Positions 30,768-41,913 of a DNA stretch of 64,000 nt are shown piece after piece (the first letter of the stretch is position 1; each line of letters starts with the position of its first letter). The notes beneath the pieces were generated by a model. It searched no databases. It saw nothing but the letters and a program-made list of their open reading frames with translations, and was not told the DNA's origin. Both the position numbers and the translations under genes were made by a program. The stretch comes from Clarkia xantiana subsp. parviflora (Eukaryota; Streptophyta; Magnoliopsida; Myrtales; Onagraceae), in the NCBI GenBank assembly GCA_036873135.1, contig JAPTYO010000022.1, positions 4,708,979 through 4,772,978 on the forward strand. Direction: 5' to 3'.

Positions 30768-31334
30768 CAAATATATCTTTAAGGATTAAAATATATATAG
30801 ACAATATATTTTCTTAATCTTTTATAGCAATTAAATCTATCAATATATATATAGTAACCCTATCTTTATCTATTTATATTGATAGTTAATATATATTTTT
30901 CAATATTATATTGTGAACCTATCCATATTTTCCAATTGTAGATATATAGTTACCTTTTAATAAAATTAAAATATGGCAAACTATATCCATAGGGTGGCCG
31001 ACCGAATTTTGCTTACTTGGACCCTAAGAAATTAAAATTTTACCTAATAATTCACTAGGGTTTTCGGCCAAAACACCAAAAAAATGGAAAAATTGTCAAA
31101 TTTTAAGATCAAACACTACTATGATCATGAATCCAAATATTGTTCTTGATGGAACTCATCGTGTTTTGAAGATCAATCCTTAAAAGCATGTATAATCCGA
31201 AAATTTTAAGTTGTTAAAGATCAATGTCATGAAATTGAGTTTAAAAATTTCGGTGTTCATGATGTATAAAATTCGGTTTTTATAAAATTTCAAGAACATC
31301 ACTTTATCAAAAAATTTAAGAACTCCTAAACCTC

Positions 31335-31346
31335 GCTCTGATACCA
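31335..31346 (-). other. Primer binding site, element F
   Basis: On the minus strand this is TGGTATCAGAGC, the well-known complement of plant initiator-methionine tRNA used by many copia elements, one base from the LTR. Confidence 0.9.
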
Positions 31347-31347
31347 C

Positions 31348-31928
31348 TGTTGGATTACGGGGACGTAATACTACGGAATGCTAAACGTGTACATACAAGT
31401 TATCTAACTACGAAGCGGAATAATGTACACATACCTCAATAGCTTTCCTGCCCAAGAACGATGTGGAGGGATTCTGATCCTCCGGTCGGAACCCGTACAT
31501 GTTCTTCGTGAGAAGAAGTCCTACACGGTATAAGCTCCACAACAAATCCTCTGATCGATTCTTCAACGGGGACAGAACCTCGGACTGAGATGATGGTGTG
31601 CCGAAAATCACTACTAAGGGGTTGAGAGGGTTTCTCTCAAGTTTCTCAATGGAGGGACTTATGAATTACTTGATGTGTAAGACCCCTTAGGAGACTTCCC
31701 TATATATAGGATTGGTAGAGTGGACAAAAGTCCACTCCAACCAATGTAGGACTAGGGTTCGGCCGAACCACCTATTAAGGGAGGGAGGCCCAATTTTGGG
31801 TCTCACATGCCAATTAGGAATTTGGTCAATCCCAATTAACCTAATGTGACATTTACCCAATTATCTTAGGTAATATCCTTAATATTAACGGTCTACCATT
31901 TACGGTGCCACGTCACCATATGCTAACA
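31348..31928 (-). mobile_element. 5' LTR of copia-type element F
   Basis: 581 bp, very similar to 25736-26316, starting TGTTGGATTACGG at the PBS side. It is followed by the target duplication TGCGC (31929-31933) and the Helitron-like palindrome. Confidence 0.88.
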
Positions 31929-32115
31929 TGCGCGGGAAAATACCTAGTGTATATATATATACACTAGGTATTTGCCCCATGCATTTCGCGTGGTTTAGTA
32001 TTTTCTGTAGTTATTATTTTGATATTTATGTTTATTATTCAAATAGTTGAAAACGGACAATATAGTACTCGATGATATTCTGAATCTTTATTATTAACAA
32101 ACCAAACATTGATCA
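31929..32115. mobile_element. Second copy of the Helitron-like locus (left part)
   Basis: It is similar to 26317-26500, including the palindrome around TGTATATATATATACA. It is interrupted at GATCA (32111-32115) by element C and continues at 51799. The uninterrupted first copy at about 26490-26510 shows the pre-insertion sequence. Confidence 0.8.
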
Positions 32116-32142
32116 TGTTGGATATCTGTCCAATTCGGGTAC

Positions 32143-33124
32143 TGTTGGGTTATAAAGTCTAGGTCAACGGGTCGTCAATCTAGAATTTATCTCCCACTAA
32201 TGAAATGTCGGGTTCAGTGTTCCTGGGGCTAGTTGTTCTGACATATGTCCTTCTCTTATCTTCTTCTGACCTCCTTTCCTTCTCTCCTTCTGATCCCCTG
32301 AGGCTTGTACTTCTTATCCCCTGGGGCTTGTCCTTCTGCTCTATGCTCTTCTGCTTCCTTGGCTCTCTTCTCCTTGCCACCCTGCAAGAGGGGCAATACC
32401 AGGCACAGAGGGGGGGGTGGTGCCTGATGAACCCTCTCCGATGCCTAAGTCAGTACGGTTTTAGAGAGATAAAGCTAGAGAGATGTCAGAGCAAAATTAT
32501 GCAACTTGCCAAGATGTCCGAATGAATAGTGGAGGTGGGGTATTTATAGACAACGGTGTCATTAAGGTGGCTTAATGACATCGTTAACCTTTAAACACAG
32601 TTAATTAACCTTTAAGCGCATAATTAAGACCTTAGGATACGGAGAAGGTAGGCGACGTGAACCGAGTGTGGGTGTCCGAAAATGGCGCAGGGGCCCTTGT
32701 GGGGAGGAGAAATCCGACCCCCAAGGGTAGGGGTTGGGTGAGGGCACCCAACCCCTCCTAGGGAGGATGGGGTTGGCCAACCCCATCCCTCCTAGGAGAG
32801 ATCGGGTTGGCCGACCCGATCTCTCCTAGGAGAGATCGGGTTGGCCGACCCGATCTCTCCTAGGAGAGATCGGGTTGGTCCACCCGATCTCCCCTAGGAG
32901 AGATCGGGTTGGCTGACCCGATCTCTCCTAGGGGAGGTCGGGTGTGGCCACCCAACCTCACCTAGGTGAGTTTGCCTCGGCCGGACGAGCGCTCCGGCCT
33001 CGTCCGAGCCGTTGATGTGTTCGCGAAGTGTTCGGGTTGAAGTTTCGATTTACAATCGGTAATGGGACGATAAAAATACAACGGTTCGGAAGTCAACGCG
33101 TTCAAATTGGGCGTATATCCATCA
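32143..33124 (-). mobile_element. 3' LTR of element E
   Basis: 982 bp, plus strand TGTTGGGTTATAAAG ... TATATCCATCA. It has a longer palindromic CCTAGG array (32750-32965) than the partner LTR. The PPT complement CATGCCCCCGAGTCAA follows at 33125-33140. Confidence 0.93.
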
Positions 33125-33140
33125 CATGCCCCCGAGTCAA

Positions 33141-36082
33141 TCAATGGCCTAACCCTTGATTGACTCTATTTTAGGATGGTATGACACGCGCAATTTGAAA
33201 CCGGGGTTTTACCTTCTTGTCTGGATGCTTGCTCACCCATGGATGCGTGTCTCTGACTCTGCCCCCTGCCTTATGAGATAGAGGAGTTGTAAACGTTAGA
33301 GTAGCACGGACGTGTGCCTAGGCACGCGTCCGTCTGAGGTGGGAGTAATAAATCTATCTTTGCTACGGGCGTATACTCAAAAAATACATGCTCGTATAGG
33401 AATGCAATATGAATGCAACTAAGTGACTTATACTTCAATTTCATGTCGGGATAAGTCTACGTGAAGAAAGATTTCAATTTTGGTCCGAATTTTTTCTAAG
33501 TATGGGATACTAGAAAATATGCCTATAGGATGTTAACTAGGAGTGAACATGGACATATCATGAACATGAGGATGTGTACTAGCATACATGCAAGTAGGAA
33601 CATAAGGATGGGAGTGAGTAGAGACATGCTGCGATTGTAGTCATGAATGTATGCATGAATATATGGTGGCCATGTGCATGGACGTCTAAATGTTTGAACA
33701 CATGGGAGTGTATATGTGGGCATGCATATGAGTGCAAGCATGAACATGTATGTATGTATGGACAGGTTGTGAGTATAAGCATGAGTGATGACATTGATGT
33801 ACCTGTAGATGTTAATCATGAATATGAGCATAAGTGCAAAGGTGAGAGCATAGACCTCTCCTTTACTTGAGGGTGGGAACTCTGCCACTCAATGGGACAC
33901 AACGTTCCGCCTCCCTCGTACTAGCGTGAGCATTGTCCATTAATCTTGACTTCGGCATGTGTAACATTTTTCCTTCATTCGTTGGAGCGTGTGTATAGCT
34001 CTTGACCTATACCCTGCAATCTGTTCCCCATAAAAGTGAGGGTGGAGAAGCTTACAAGCTTTCTTCTTACCGCCGCGAGCGAAGGGGTCTGTTGACATGT
34101 GTTAAGGATTGACCTTTCCTTCGGATGTGCTGGAGCGTTGCTCCATTTGGGGAAACTAAAAGTTCGCCCTCTTCCCTTGGTGTTAAGGTTGCCCCCGTAG
34201 TAGGCGTATCTCGCCCATCCATGAGTAAGGGTCGATCTTTGCGTTGGTTGCTCGTATAGATGACTCACTTTTGGGAAGCTTTCTTCTTCAGACAGGGAGA
34301 CCTTGAAGATCGTTTTCCAAGGTGGTCAGACCAAATCTGACCGTCCGTTGAATCAGATGAGAGGGAAGAACCCTCTAGTTCTGCTTATCAGGCCAAGAAA
34401 TTTTCTAAGTCAGGAGTGGCTGCTAATGCTTCCAGTATGTTCTTTTTCCCTTCTTTTTTCTTTGTGATATACTTATGATTGTTCTCATGCTGCTTCCTTC
34501 TTGTTGTTAGAGCGTCCTTCCCTGGTTACCGAATGGTTCTTGTGGTGGGTGAGAGTTCAAGTCAACCTAAATCCAAGGCGCGGAAACCTGACTCTGAGGT
34601 CGGGCCCTCGGCTGCCAAGGAAAAGGAAACCGCGAGAGGCTCTCCTTCAAGTGCCCCCTTGCTGACTCCCTCCCATGATAAGGAGGTAGTGGTTGAAGAG
34701 GCACCCTCTTTGCTTGACAAAAGGAAACAACCTGTGGCTGGCGATGGGGTGATCATAGGTCTTGATGTCTCTTCTCTATCCCCTGCCCCCCAGCCGAGGG
34801 GCCGAGTCTCAAGTTTATTTCATCTTCATGTAGATTTGACGACTTTTTAAAGTGTTTTTGTCTTTCCTTTGGGTTATGTTATTAACCCCTGCGTTGAAGA
34901 TTTTTCTTTTGGTGATGGGTGTGATCATCACCTTTCATTGAGGTTCCTTTCTCTTGCCATGGCTCTGATTAAGATAGCAAATTCTTGCTTTGGAGTTTGG
35001 TGGAGACTGCTCTTGAGTTAGCCTCTACTAGTATCGTAGTTGTGATCGTTGTGGGGATCGTTTTGTTATATGCCCTCAATAGTGCTTGTCGTGATTCTTT
35101 GCTTCATGGTTGATTTCGTGAGATATGGAGGTTGTCTTCATAATGAGGACGTCTCCTTCCTAGTATCACCCAGTGGGTTGAAATATAAGTGCCTACCTTT
35201 GATGAGCGTACGAAGGGTGTTGTTTTTCCCTTTTTCTTGAACCTCTTCCTAGGGCTAGGCGTAGCCTTTTGATGTTCGTGGTCGGGATGGTGTCTTTACA
35301 ATTCATGTCTTTGACAGATGTTTTATGATGTGCTGCCATGATAATCACTTCGAGGTATGTGGACATGATAGCCACTTCCTGATGTGTGGGAGTGATAGCC
35401 CTTTTGTAGTGTGTGGACATGATAGCCACATCACGATGTATGGAGTTGGCTTTAGTATTCCTTTCTCATTGGAGAGCCTTCTTTGCTATAGTTGCCTTTT
35501 GTTTAGGCTATGTTTGTTGGGTTAGGTCCCGATGTCTCGTCTTGTCGGATGTTGTATCCTTTATGCTCTTTAGATGTCTCCTTCATGAGTTGTGCTTGAC
35601 GATGTTCAAGTCTGATACGAGCATAGGTCGCGTGAGGGCGACATGCAAGACAATAACGTTTGTCGGAGGCTGATTTGTGCGACTTGTAAGGCAATTCTCT
35701 TTTTGATGGGTCGAGTTTATTTTGAGAGCCTTGAACTTTGGATTTCATGTCTTTGCTATCCTCCTTGGTGGTGTTGGGTTCCTTTCAGATACTTCTCTTG
35801 ACTTGTGCTATGGATGGTAGGATAACTCGCTACTTTTCATGATAACCTCTTGTGCTTCTGTGTATGATCCTTTGGTCATGGACTTCTCCTTTGTATATGC
35901 TTTCCTTTCTTTATTTTTCTTTTGTGCTTTCCTTCACATCATACCTGCTATCTCATCAAGAAAAAACATTATGTGTTCTTTATACAACTTTACTTTGCAA
36001 TTATTTTCTCATGGAATCCTTCTCAGTATGATGCGATGATCTCTTCTGATACCCTTTAAATGGTATACGTGGTACTGTAAGA
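33141..36082. other. Degraded interior of E around the antisense gene
   Basis: 33141-33540 matches the region next to the LTRs of A and B. 33540-33860 is rich in ATG-containing degenerate repeats (CATGAAC, GCATGAA). 33950-34260 and 35300-35460 resemble parts of element G's interior (about 53690-53900 and 55850-56190), for example GGACATGATAGCCAC. Apart from the exon at 34511-34812, nothing codes convincingly. Confidence 0.5.
34511..34812 (+). pseudogene. Antisense-gene exon remnant, element E
   Basis: A GT...AG intron (about 34437-34510, ending TTGTTGTTAG) precedes sequence encoding SKARKPDSEVGPSAAKEKE and SHDKEVVVEEAPSLLDKRKQ. This matches exon 3 of B's antisense gene (SKSRRSDSEAG, SRDKEIVVEEAPS) at the same exon boundary. 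Later exons are not recognisable apart from the 3' flank near 35850. Confidence 0.75.
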
Positions 36083-36950
36083 CCAAAGATACGCTCTTGG
36101 TGGGCGTCGAATCTGATCACGAGACAGGCTCTCGGAGGGCACTTAACGTTTCACAGGATAGGCTCCCGGAAGGCACAGGTTAGACCAAAGATACGCTCCT
36201 GGTTGGCGTCGAAAACTGTTCACGAGACAGGCTCTCGGAGGGCACTTAACGTTTCACAGGATAGGCTCCCGAAGGGCACAGGTTAGACCAAAGATACACT
36301 CCTGGTTGGCGTCGAAAACTGTTCACGAGACAGGCTCTCGGAGGGCACTTAACGTTTCACAGGATAGGCTCCCGGAGGGCTCAGGTTAGACCAAAGATAC
36401 GCTCCTAGTGGGCGTCGAAGCTGGTAGTTTGAAATCTACCTCAAGATACGCTCTTGGGGGCGTCGAATCTGGTAGTGTTTTTTCTACCTCAAGATACGCT
36501 CTTGGGGGCGTCGAATCTGGTAGGTTGCGATACGCTCCTGGGGGCGTCGAAATTCGTAGTTTTTGGAAACCACTCTCAAGATACGCTCTTGGTGCGTCGA
36601 AGGTCGTAGTGTAATAACTACTCTCAAGATACGCTCTTGGGGGCGTCGAAGGTCGTAGTATGAACACTACTCTCAAGATACGCTCCTGGGGGCGTCGAAG
36701 GTCGTAGTATGAACACTACTCTCAAGATACGCTCTTGGGGGCGTCGAAGGTCGTAGTATGAACACTACTCTCAAGATACGCTCTTGGGGGCGTCGAAGGT
36801 CGTAGTATGAACACTACTCTCAAGATACGCTCTTGGGGGCGTCGAATCCGTTCGCGGGATAGGCTCCCGGAGGGCACAGGGTTCGTAGTTTTAGAACTAC
36901 TCTCAAGATACGCTCTTGGGGGCGTCGAATGTCTTCGCGGGATTGGCTCC
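36083..36950 (-). repeat. Tandem hairpin repeats, element E
   Basis: The same repeat family as in A and B: four long units (GCTCTCGGAGGGC plus GCTCCCGGAGGGC) followed by about ten short units with GATACGCTCTTGGGGGCGTC and GTAGT/ACTAC stems. The repeats are well preserved although the genes on both sides are decayed. Confidence 0.92.
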
Positions 36951-39000
36951 CGGAGGGCTCATAATGTTACCTTATCTTGTGTCCTTTCTCATGTAGGGTG
37001 CGTCTTTGGTATGCTTTTCGAGTCTTTACTTGACTTTTCCTTCTATGATATTTCATGCTACCACGCTTTTCCTTTAATGTGGGAGAGCACCTTTCGAGGG
37101 CGATGTTTGTGTGTTGCCAACTTAGGACGAGTTCGTATAGGGAGTTGATGATGTTTTCCTCTCATGTGACCTCTTCTAGGAAAAGTGGTATTGCATGTTC
37201 TTGTGATCTTCTGCTTCTAATCTCTTCTTTTACACTTAGGTGGACTACCAAGCACTTATTCGTTTGGTGCCCCCCAAGTTGCTTGGTGGTCACACCGCCT
37301 TTCATATTTGGCCGTTGAAGGCCCCTCGTTCATTTTCTTGGTTGGGTACCCCTTATGCTCGGGGCTCCCTTGTCTGCTTGTTTGAATGCGATGAGTGTCC
37401 CTTGTAGGATTTACTCTTTCTCATGCTTGCTTGTTTCAGTCATAGGCACGGTTTAGATGATGCCTTTGTCGGATGTGTCTTTGGAGGTTGGGTGGAAGAG
37501 CTTTTGCTTTGGGTGGGTGGTGGTGGATTTCATTCTCTTGATAACTAGGATGTGGCAATGTTTGTATCCTAGGGGTGCTTGTAAATTCTTTTCCCCCCTT
37601 CCTTGTGTTTAGGTTGAAAAGCTCTCTCATAGAATGGCGTCTTGAGTTGTTAATCTCGTATGTGTGTTTCAGACTAGTCAATCTGATCCATGCTCTTTGT
37701 TCGTGCATGGGGGGGTCTGACCGGGCTGTGATAATCTTGGAGTGTTGTGGCACTTAGTGTGCGTTGCCTTTTCCTTCACATTGGAGTATTCTTCAATGCC
37801 TTTAGGGGGTGTCACATTGGTCATGCTCCTCCCACCTTGAATGTTGATTGTAGACTTTCTTTGCATTAGGACTTGAATCTAAAAAGGGCGTTTTTCTTTA
37901 GGTTTGCCGGTGATGCTGCATGATTTTCCATGATTTTGCCTCCGTATTGGCTATTCCTTGTTGGATGACTTCATTAGGGGCTGCATTTGTGTTGCGTACG
38001 TATACGTGTTTGAGGTGTGTTGAGCTGACAAGTCCCTCCTTTTTTGTTTTGTCATAACCTTCATTCATCATGTATTTGGCGTATGGCCTTAAAGGCGGGA
38101 TATTATTCTAGTGTCCCTTTTACCGGGGTTCTCCTCTTGATGGGATGCCAGAGTCAAATGTCTTATCATTTGCAGACAAGGTGGTTGATCGGGATGTGCG
38201 TCTAGTGTGAGGGTCGATCTTGAAACCTTACTCCCCAAGCTTTAGAGCTCTTCTTTGGTTGATCTTGTAGAATTATTATCCTGCCCTAAGGCTCTTGATA
38301 GGAGATGTATCTCCTTTTTCATACTCTAGTTGTTGCACTATCTCTTTTGCTAATCTTGCATCTTTAGAGTTTCTCTCTTGGTGCATGACTTCGATGACAG
38401 GATTTTCTACCGATGTTTATTCTATTAGGACTTGTATCCTTGGTTGCCTTCCTTTCTTGTGAGATGGCGAAGGAGTGTTTGTGAACACTCCAATGTGTCG
38501 CACTTGGTAGAGGTATGCGCCTAATCTTTATAGCGCTGTCTTGAATCTTCGTGTACCTATCTTTGATGAACATGTTATTCATTACATATATAGTACGGAG
38601 TCCAAGGATCTCCGGGTTAGGATCATAGTTTGAGAACAGAGACATAGTCATCTATTAGATAACCTCTTTATCTACGTAGTTTATTTTTGCAAGGATAAAT
38701 GCAAGGATACTTGTAAGGATACTTGTAAGGATATGTGTTCCATCCTTATTCCTGGTTCATTTGCAGTGCCGTGTCCCTAATGGGTGTGTTGGTGTTCTGA
38801 CCACCTTCGTACTAGTGGGGGTTCTTTTGGTATTAGGTATGCCTGACTCTTCTCTAGTATCATCAATGGTTGGTCATGGGAGGTGTCTGACGGACTCCCT
38901 TCATGCACTATGGTTCTCTTCATGTCAAAGTTGGTGATTCCCTCTTTTATGACTAATATATCATTGTGTGGAAATACTATGTTTTCCATATCCCTTTTTA
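36951..39000 (-). pseudogene. Degraded gag2 and protease region, element E
   Basis: On the minus strand 37200-37400 is a decayed version of B's gag2 zinc-motif region. 38777-38989 encodes ENIVFPHNDILVI followed by VHEGSPSD, a degraded form of B's protease start, with the active-site motif destroyed. The frame is broken throughout. Confidence 0.55.
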
Positions 39001-40196
39001 AAAGCTTGATGATGGTGTCACCATTCTTCCTTTGCTAGGCTTGGGGTGTCCTTGAGAGTTTTTGATGGAAGTGTATTCCATTACCTGGGGTGAGCTTACT
39101 AAGTGTAGTTGTATCTCCTGGCTATTTTATGAAATCATAAAGATCCGCTGGAGGTGTTTGCTTCTGATGGTGGACGTTGCCCATGTGATATGGTTTCCTC
39201 TATTTTTGGAGGGATGTGTTCGCGACTACCCCCTCTTGTGCTAATGGGCGTTTGTGGGGAGGGCATGTTGTGACTGGTGCCCCCCTTGCATACCAATGCC
39301 CGATGGGATCCTTTGACGGACTTGGCCCTAGGATGCTTAGTGGAATGTTATAGTAGGGGTAATCCTTTGTGACCTTCATGGTAGTTCCTCTATAGGATGT
39401 TGAGAGTGCTCAACTTATTTTTGTAAGTGAGCCTTCCATCTTGTGATCTTTCCCAGAAACTTGACCTTATAGTTGCCTTTTGAGATTGAGAAATCTGTTC
39501 CTTGTGTATCTCTTGGATGGCGGCGGCGTTTTATGGACTCTTCTAGTAGTCCACCTGTGTATATATATATCACGGCGCCCGAAGGCGTCCGGTATGGTCA
39601 CTCTTGGAAAACATGTTGATATCAAGTATCAAAATTTACCCCTTTTAGGGTTGACTTGTTATGCAGTTAAATTAAATAAGAGGATATGGGAAGGATATGA
39701 GTGTGGGGTGTTGATACCCCTTGCTTCCTTGGTAATGTAGCTGTCTTCCTCCAGTAGTCTGTGTGTATTCCTTCCACTTGAGGGATATAAGGTCGCATCC
39801 TTGCAGGACGGACTAGGTGGAGGTGTATCCTTCATGTATGCTATGTGCGATCTCACTTTACTACGTCTCTTCATGAGATTTCCCATTGTAGTAGCTATGT
39901 GCTAACGTGGTGTGGTACTCTATGAGTCCTCTGTTCAAATCCTTGTCTTTTCAACTCCTCCCCTGTCCTAGGGGGATGTGTGCCAAGGGTTGTCATGCAC
40001 AAGGGGTTTGGATCTGTCGTGCTGTATCATGGGTAGGTGGTTGCCTTATTGTGTTGTTGGGACTATGTCCCTCCCTTTGAGCTTTCCTTGGTGTGTCCCT
40101 TAGGCATGTCTATGGTGATACGGACTGTATGTGTACATTGCCATGGTGGACGTTGGAACTCCTATATCCTTGTTGGTCTTGCATGTATGTCTTCCC
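39001..40196. other. Degraded gag core region, element E
   Basis: By position this corresponds to the gag core of B, but I could not read any conserved gag motif on the minus strand. No other feature was recognised. Confidence 0.35.
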
Positions 40197-40691
40197 TTAG
40201 TGCGGTGTATGTCCCTGTTGGGGTACTTGGTGGAATTCTTGCCTCCTTTGAGGTCTTGGCTGTCTGTCTGCCCCCAGTGGGGTGTAGGCCCTGGCGTCCT
40301 GTTGTGTCTGTTGTTGCCTAGGAGGCACAAATTGCTGTCTTCCCTCTGGGGGTGGCTCTTGATAATTTCTTCTTTCTTCTCCTCGTTGCCCTGTTCGAGG
40401 GTGCGAGTGGCGTTCTTCCGTTGGAATTTGCTCCTCTTCATGAGCTTCTTCTCCTTCCTGTTGGTGTTGCCTTTCCTGTCTATTCCTTAGGGTCTCTCTG
40501 TAAGCTAGTACCTCATCTGAGGCGCTCATCAGCCCTGGAGTCACTGTATGTGCTCCCTGTGTGTATGCCGGCCTTGTGTTGGTTGTGTGGGCACGATTGT
40601 CGTTCCTTTGAGTCAGTATTCCATATGGGTACCCTTGAGGTTGTACCTCATAGTGGTATCCCTGTGGAGGTGCCGTGTATTGGGATGGCAC
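40197..40691 (-). pseudogene. gag: Gag N-terminal region, element E
   Basis: A 164-codon minus-strand frame rich in Gln, Pro and Arg contains TPGLMSASDEVLAYRETLRN, matching B's gag N-terminus (TPGLMSALDELLAYRETLRN) and, more distantly, C (MMDALEELIAFRETLKN). The core gag domain that should follow is not readable, and the start near the PBS is in another frame. Confidence 0.65.
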
Positions 40692-40972
40692 TCCTTGTTG
40701 CCCCCCTGTCCCTGTGGCTTCCTAGTCAATGGAGTTGAAGCTGTGGAAGCCGCCTAGCCAGCTGGGCGTGAAGGTTCTCCTCCCTGCTTGTTAGGCTGGG
40801 GTGCCTGTGGGGTTACCTGAGACTCTGGGTGTGCATACTGTTTCTCTGGGTTAGGCAGCCTTGCTGGAGGTATAGGCTGTCTTTCTTGCCTATTGCCCCC
40901 AGGTGGGCGATTATCTCTAGACACTAAGTTGTTCGTCTTCGCTCTCGTGATTGTCAGGCTTTCTGTTCGAAG

Positions 40973-40988
40973 CCCACAGACGGCGCCA
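40973..40988 (-). other. Primer binding site, element E
   Basis: On the minus strand this reads TGGCGCCGTCTGTGGG, two bases inside the 5' LTR. Confidence 0.85.
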
Positions 40989-40990
40989 AG

Positions 40991-41908
40991 TGTTGGGTTA
41001 TAAAGTCTAGGTCAACGGGTCGTCAATCTAGAATTTATCTCCCACTAATGAAATGTCGGGTTCAGTGTTCCTGGGGCTAGTTGTTCTGACATATGTCCTT
41101 CTCTTATCTTCTTTTGACCTCCTTTCCTTCTCTCCTTCTGATCCCCTGAGGCTTGTACTTCTTATCCCCTGGGGCTTGTCCTTCTGCTCTATGCTCTTCT
41201 GCTTCCTTGGCTCTCTTCTCCTTGCCACCCTGCAAGAGGGGCAATACCAGGCACAGAGGGGGGGGGGGGTGGTGCCTGATGAACCCTCTCCGATGCCTAA
41301 GTCAGTACGGTTTTAGGGAGATAAAGCTAGAGAGATGTCAGAGCAAAATTATGCAACTTGCCAAGATGTCCGAATGAATAGTGGAGGTGGGGTATTTATA
41401 GGCAACGGTGTCATTAAGGTGGCTTAATGACATCGTTAACCTTTAAACACAGTTAATTAACCTTTAAGCGCATAATTAAGACCTTAGGATACGGAGAAGG
41501 TAGGCGACGTGAACCGAGTGTGGGTGTCCGAAAATGGCGCAGGGGCCCTTGGGGGGAGGAGAAATCCGACCCCCAAGGGTAGGGGTTGGGTGAGGGCACC
41601 CAACCCCTCCTAGGGAGGATGGGGTTGGCCAACCCCATCCCTCCTAGGAGAGATCGGGTTGGTCCACCCAATCTCCCCTAGGAGAGATCGGGTTGGCTGA
41701 CCCGATCTCTCCTAGGGGAGGTCGGGTGTGGCCACCCAACCTCACCTAGGTGAGTTTGCCTCGGCCGGACGAGCGCTCCGGCCTCGTCCGAGCCGTTGAT
41801 GTGTTCGCGAAGTGTTCGGGTTGAAGTTTCGATTTACAATCGGTAATGGGACGATAAAAATACAACGGTTCGGAAGTCAACGGGTTCAAATTGGGCGTAT
41901 ATCCATCA
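40991..41908 (-). mobile_element. 5' LTR of element E
   Basis: 918 bp, nearly identical to 32143-33124. It lacks two palindromic units (about 68 bp) and has a longer G run. The target duplication GGTAC follows. Confidence 0.93.
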
Positions 41909-41913
41909 GGTAC

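Larger units (their letters stand above)
29124..31334. other. Long AT-rich leader of element F
   Basis: This lies between the PBS and the gag remnant. It has no convincing coding sequence. It holds the AT microsatellites listed separately and short stretches such as AATTTCGGCACA that precede two of them, suggesting an internal duplication. Confidence 0.4.
32143..41908 (-). mobile_element. Tat-type retrotransposon E (decayed interior)
   Basis: LTRs 32143-33124 (3') and 40991-41908 (5'), PBS 40973-40988, duplication GGTAC (32138-32142, 41909-41913). It inserted 27 bases into the 5' LTR of C. The LTRs are nearly identical except for two palindromic units, so it is young, yet gag, PR, gag2 and the antisense gene are all degraded. 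It was probably copied by enzymes supplied in trans. Confidence 0.92.

Noticed and set aside
30484..30804. 106-codon ORF of Ile/Tyr repeats
   Set aside because: It is a translation of (AT)n microsatellites.
33523..33888. 121-codon ORF with His/Met-rich sequence in element E
   Set aside because: It is low-complexity CATG-rich repeat DNA with long frames on both strands and no conservation in A or B.
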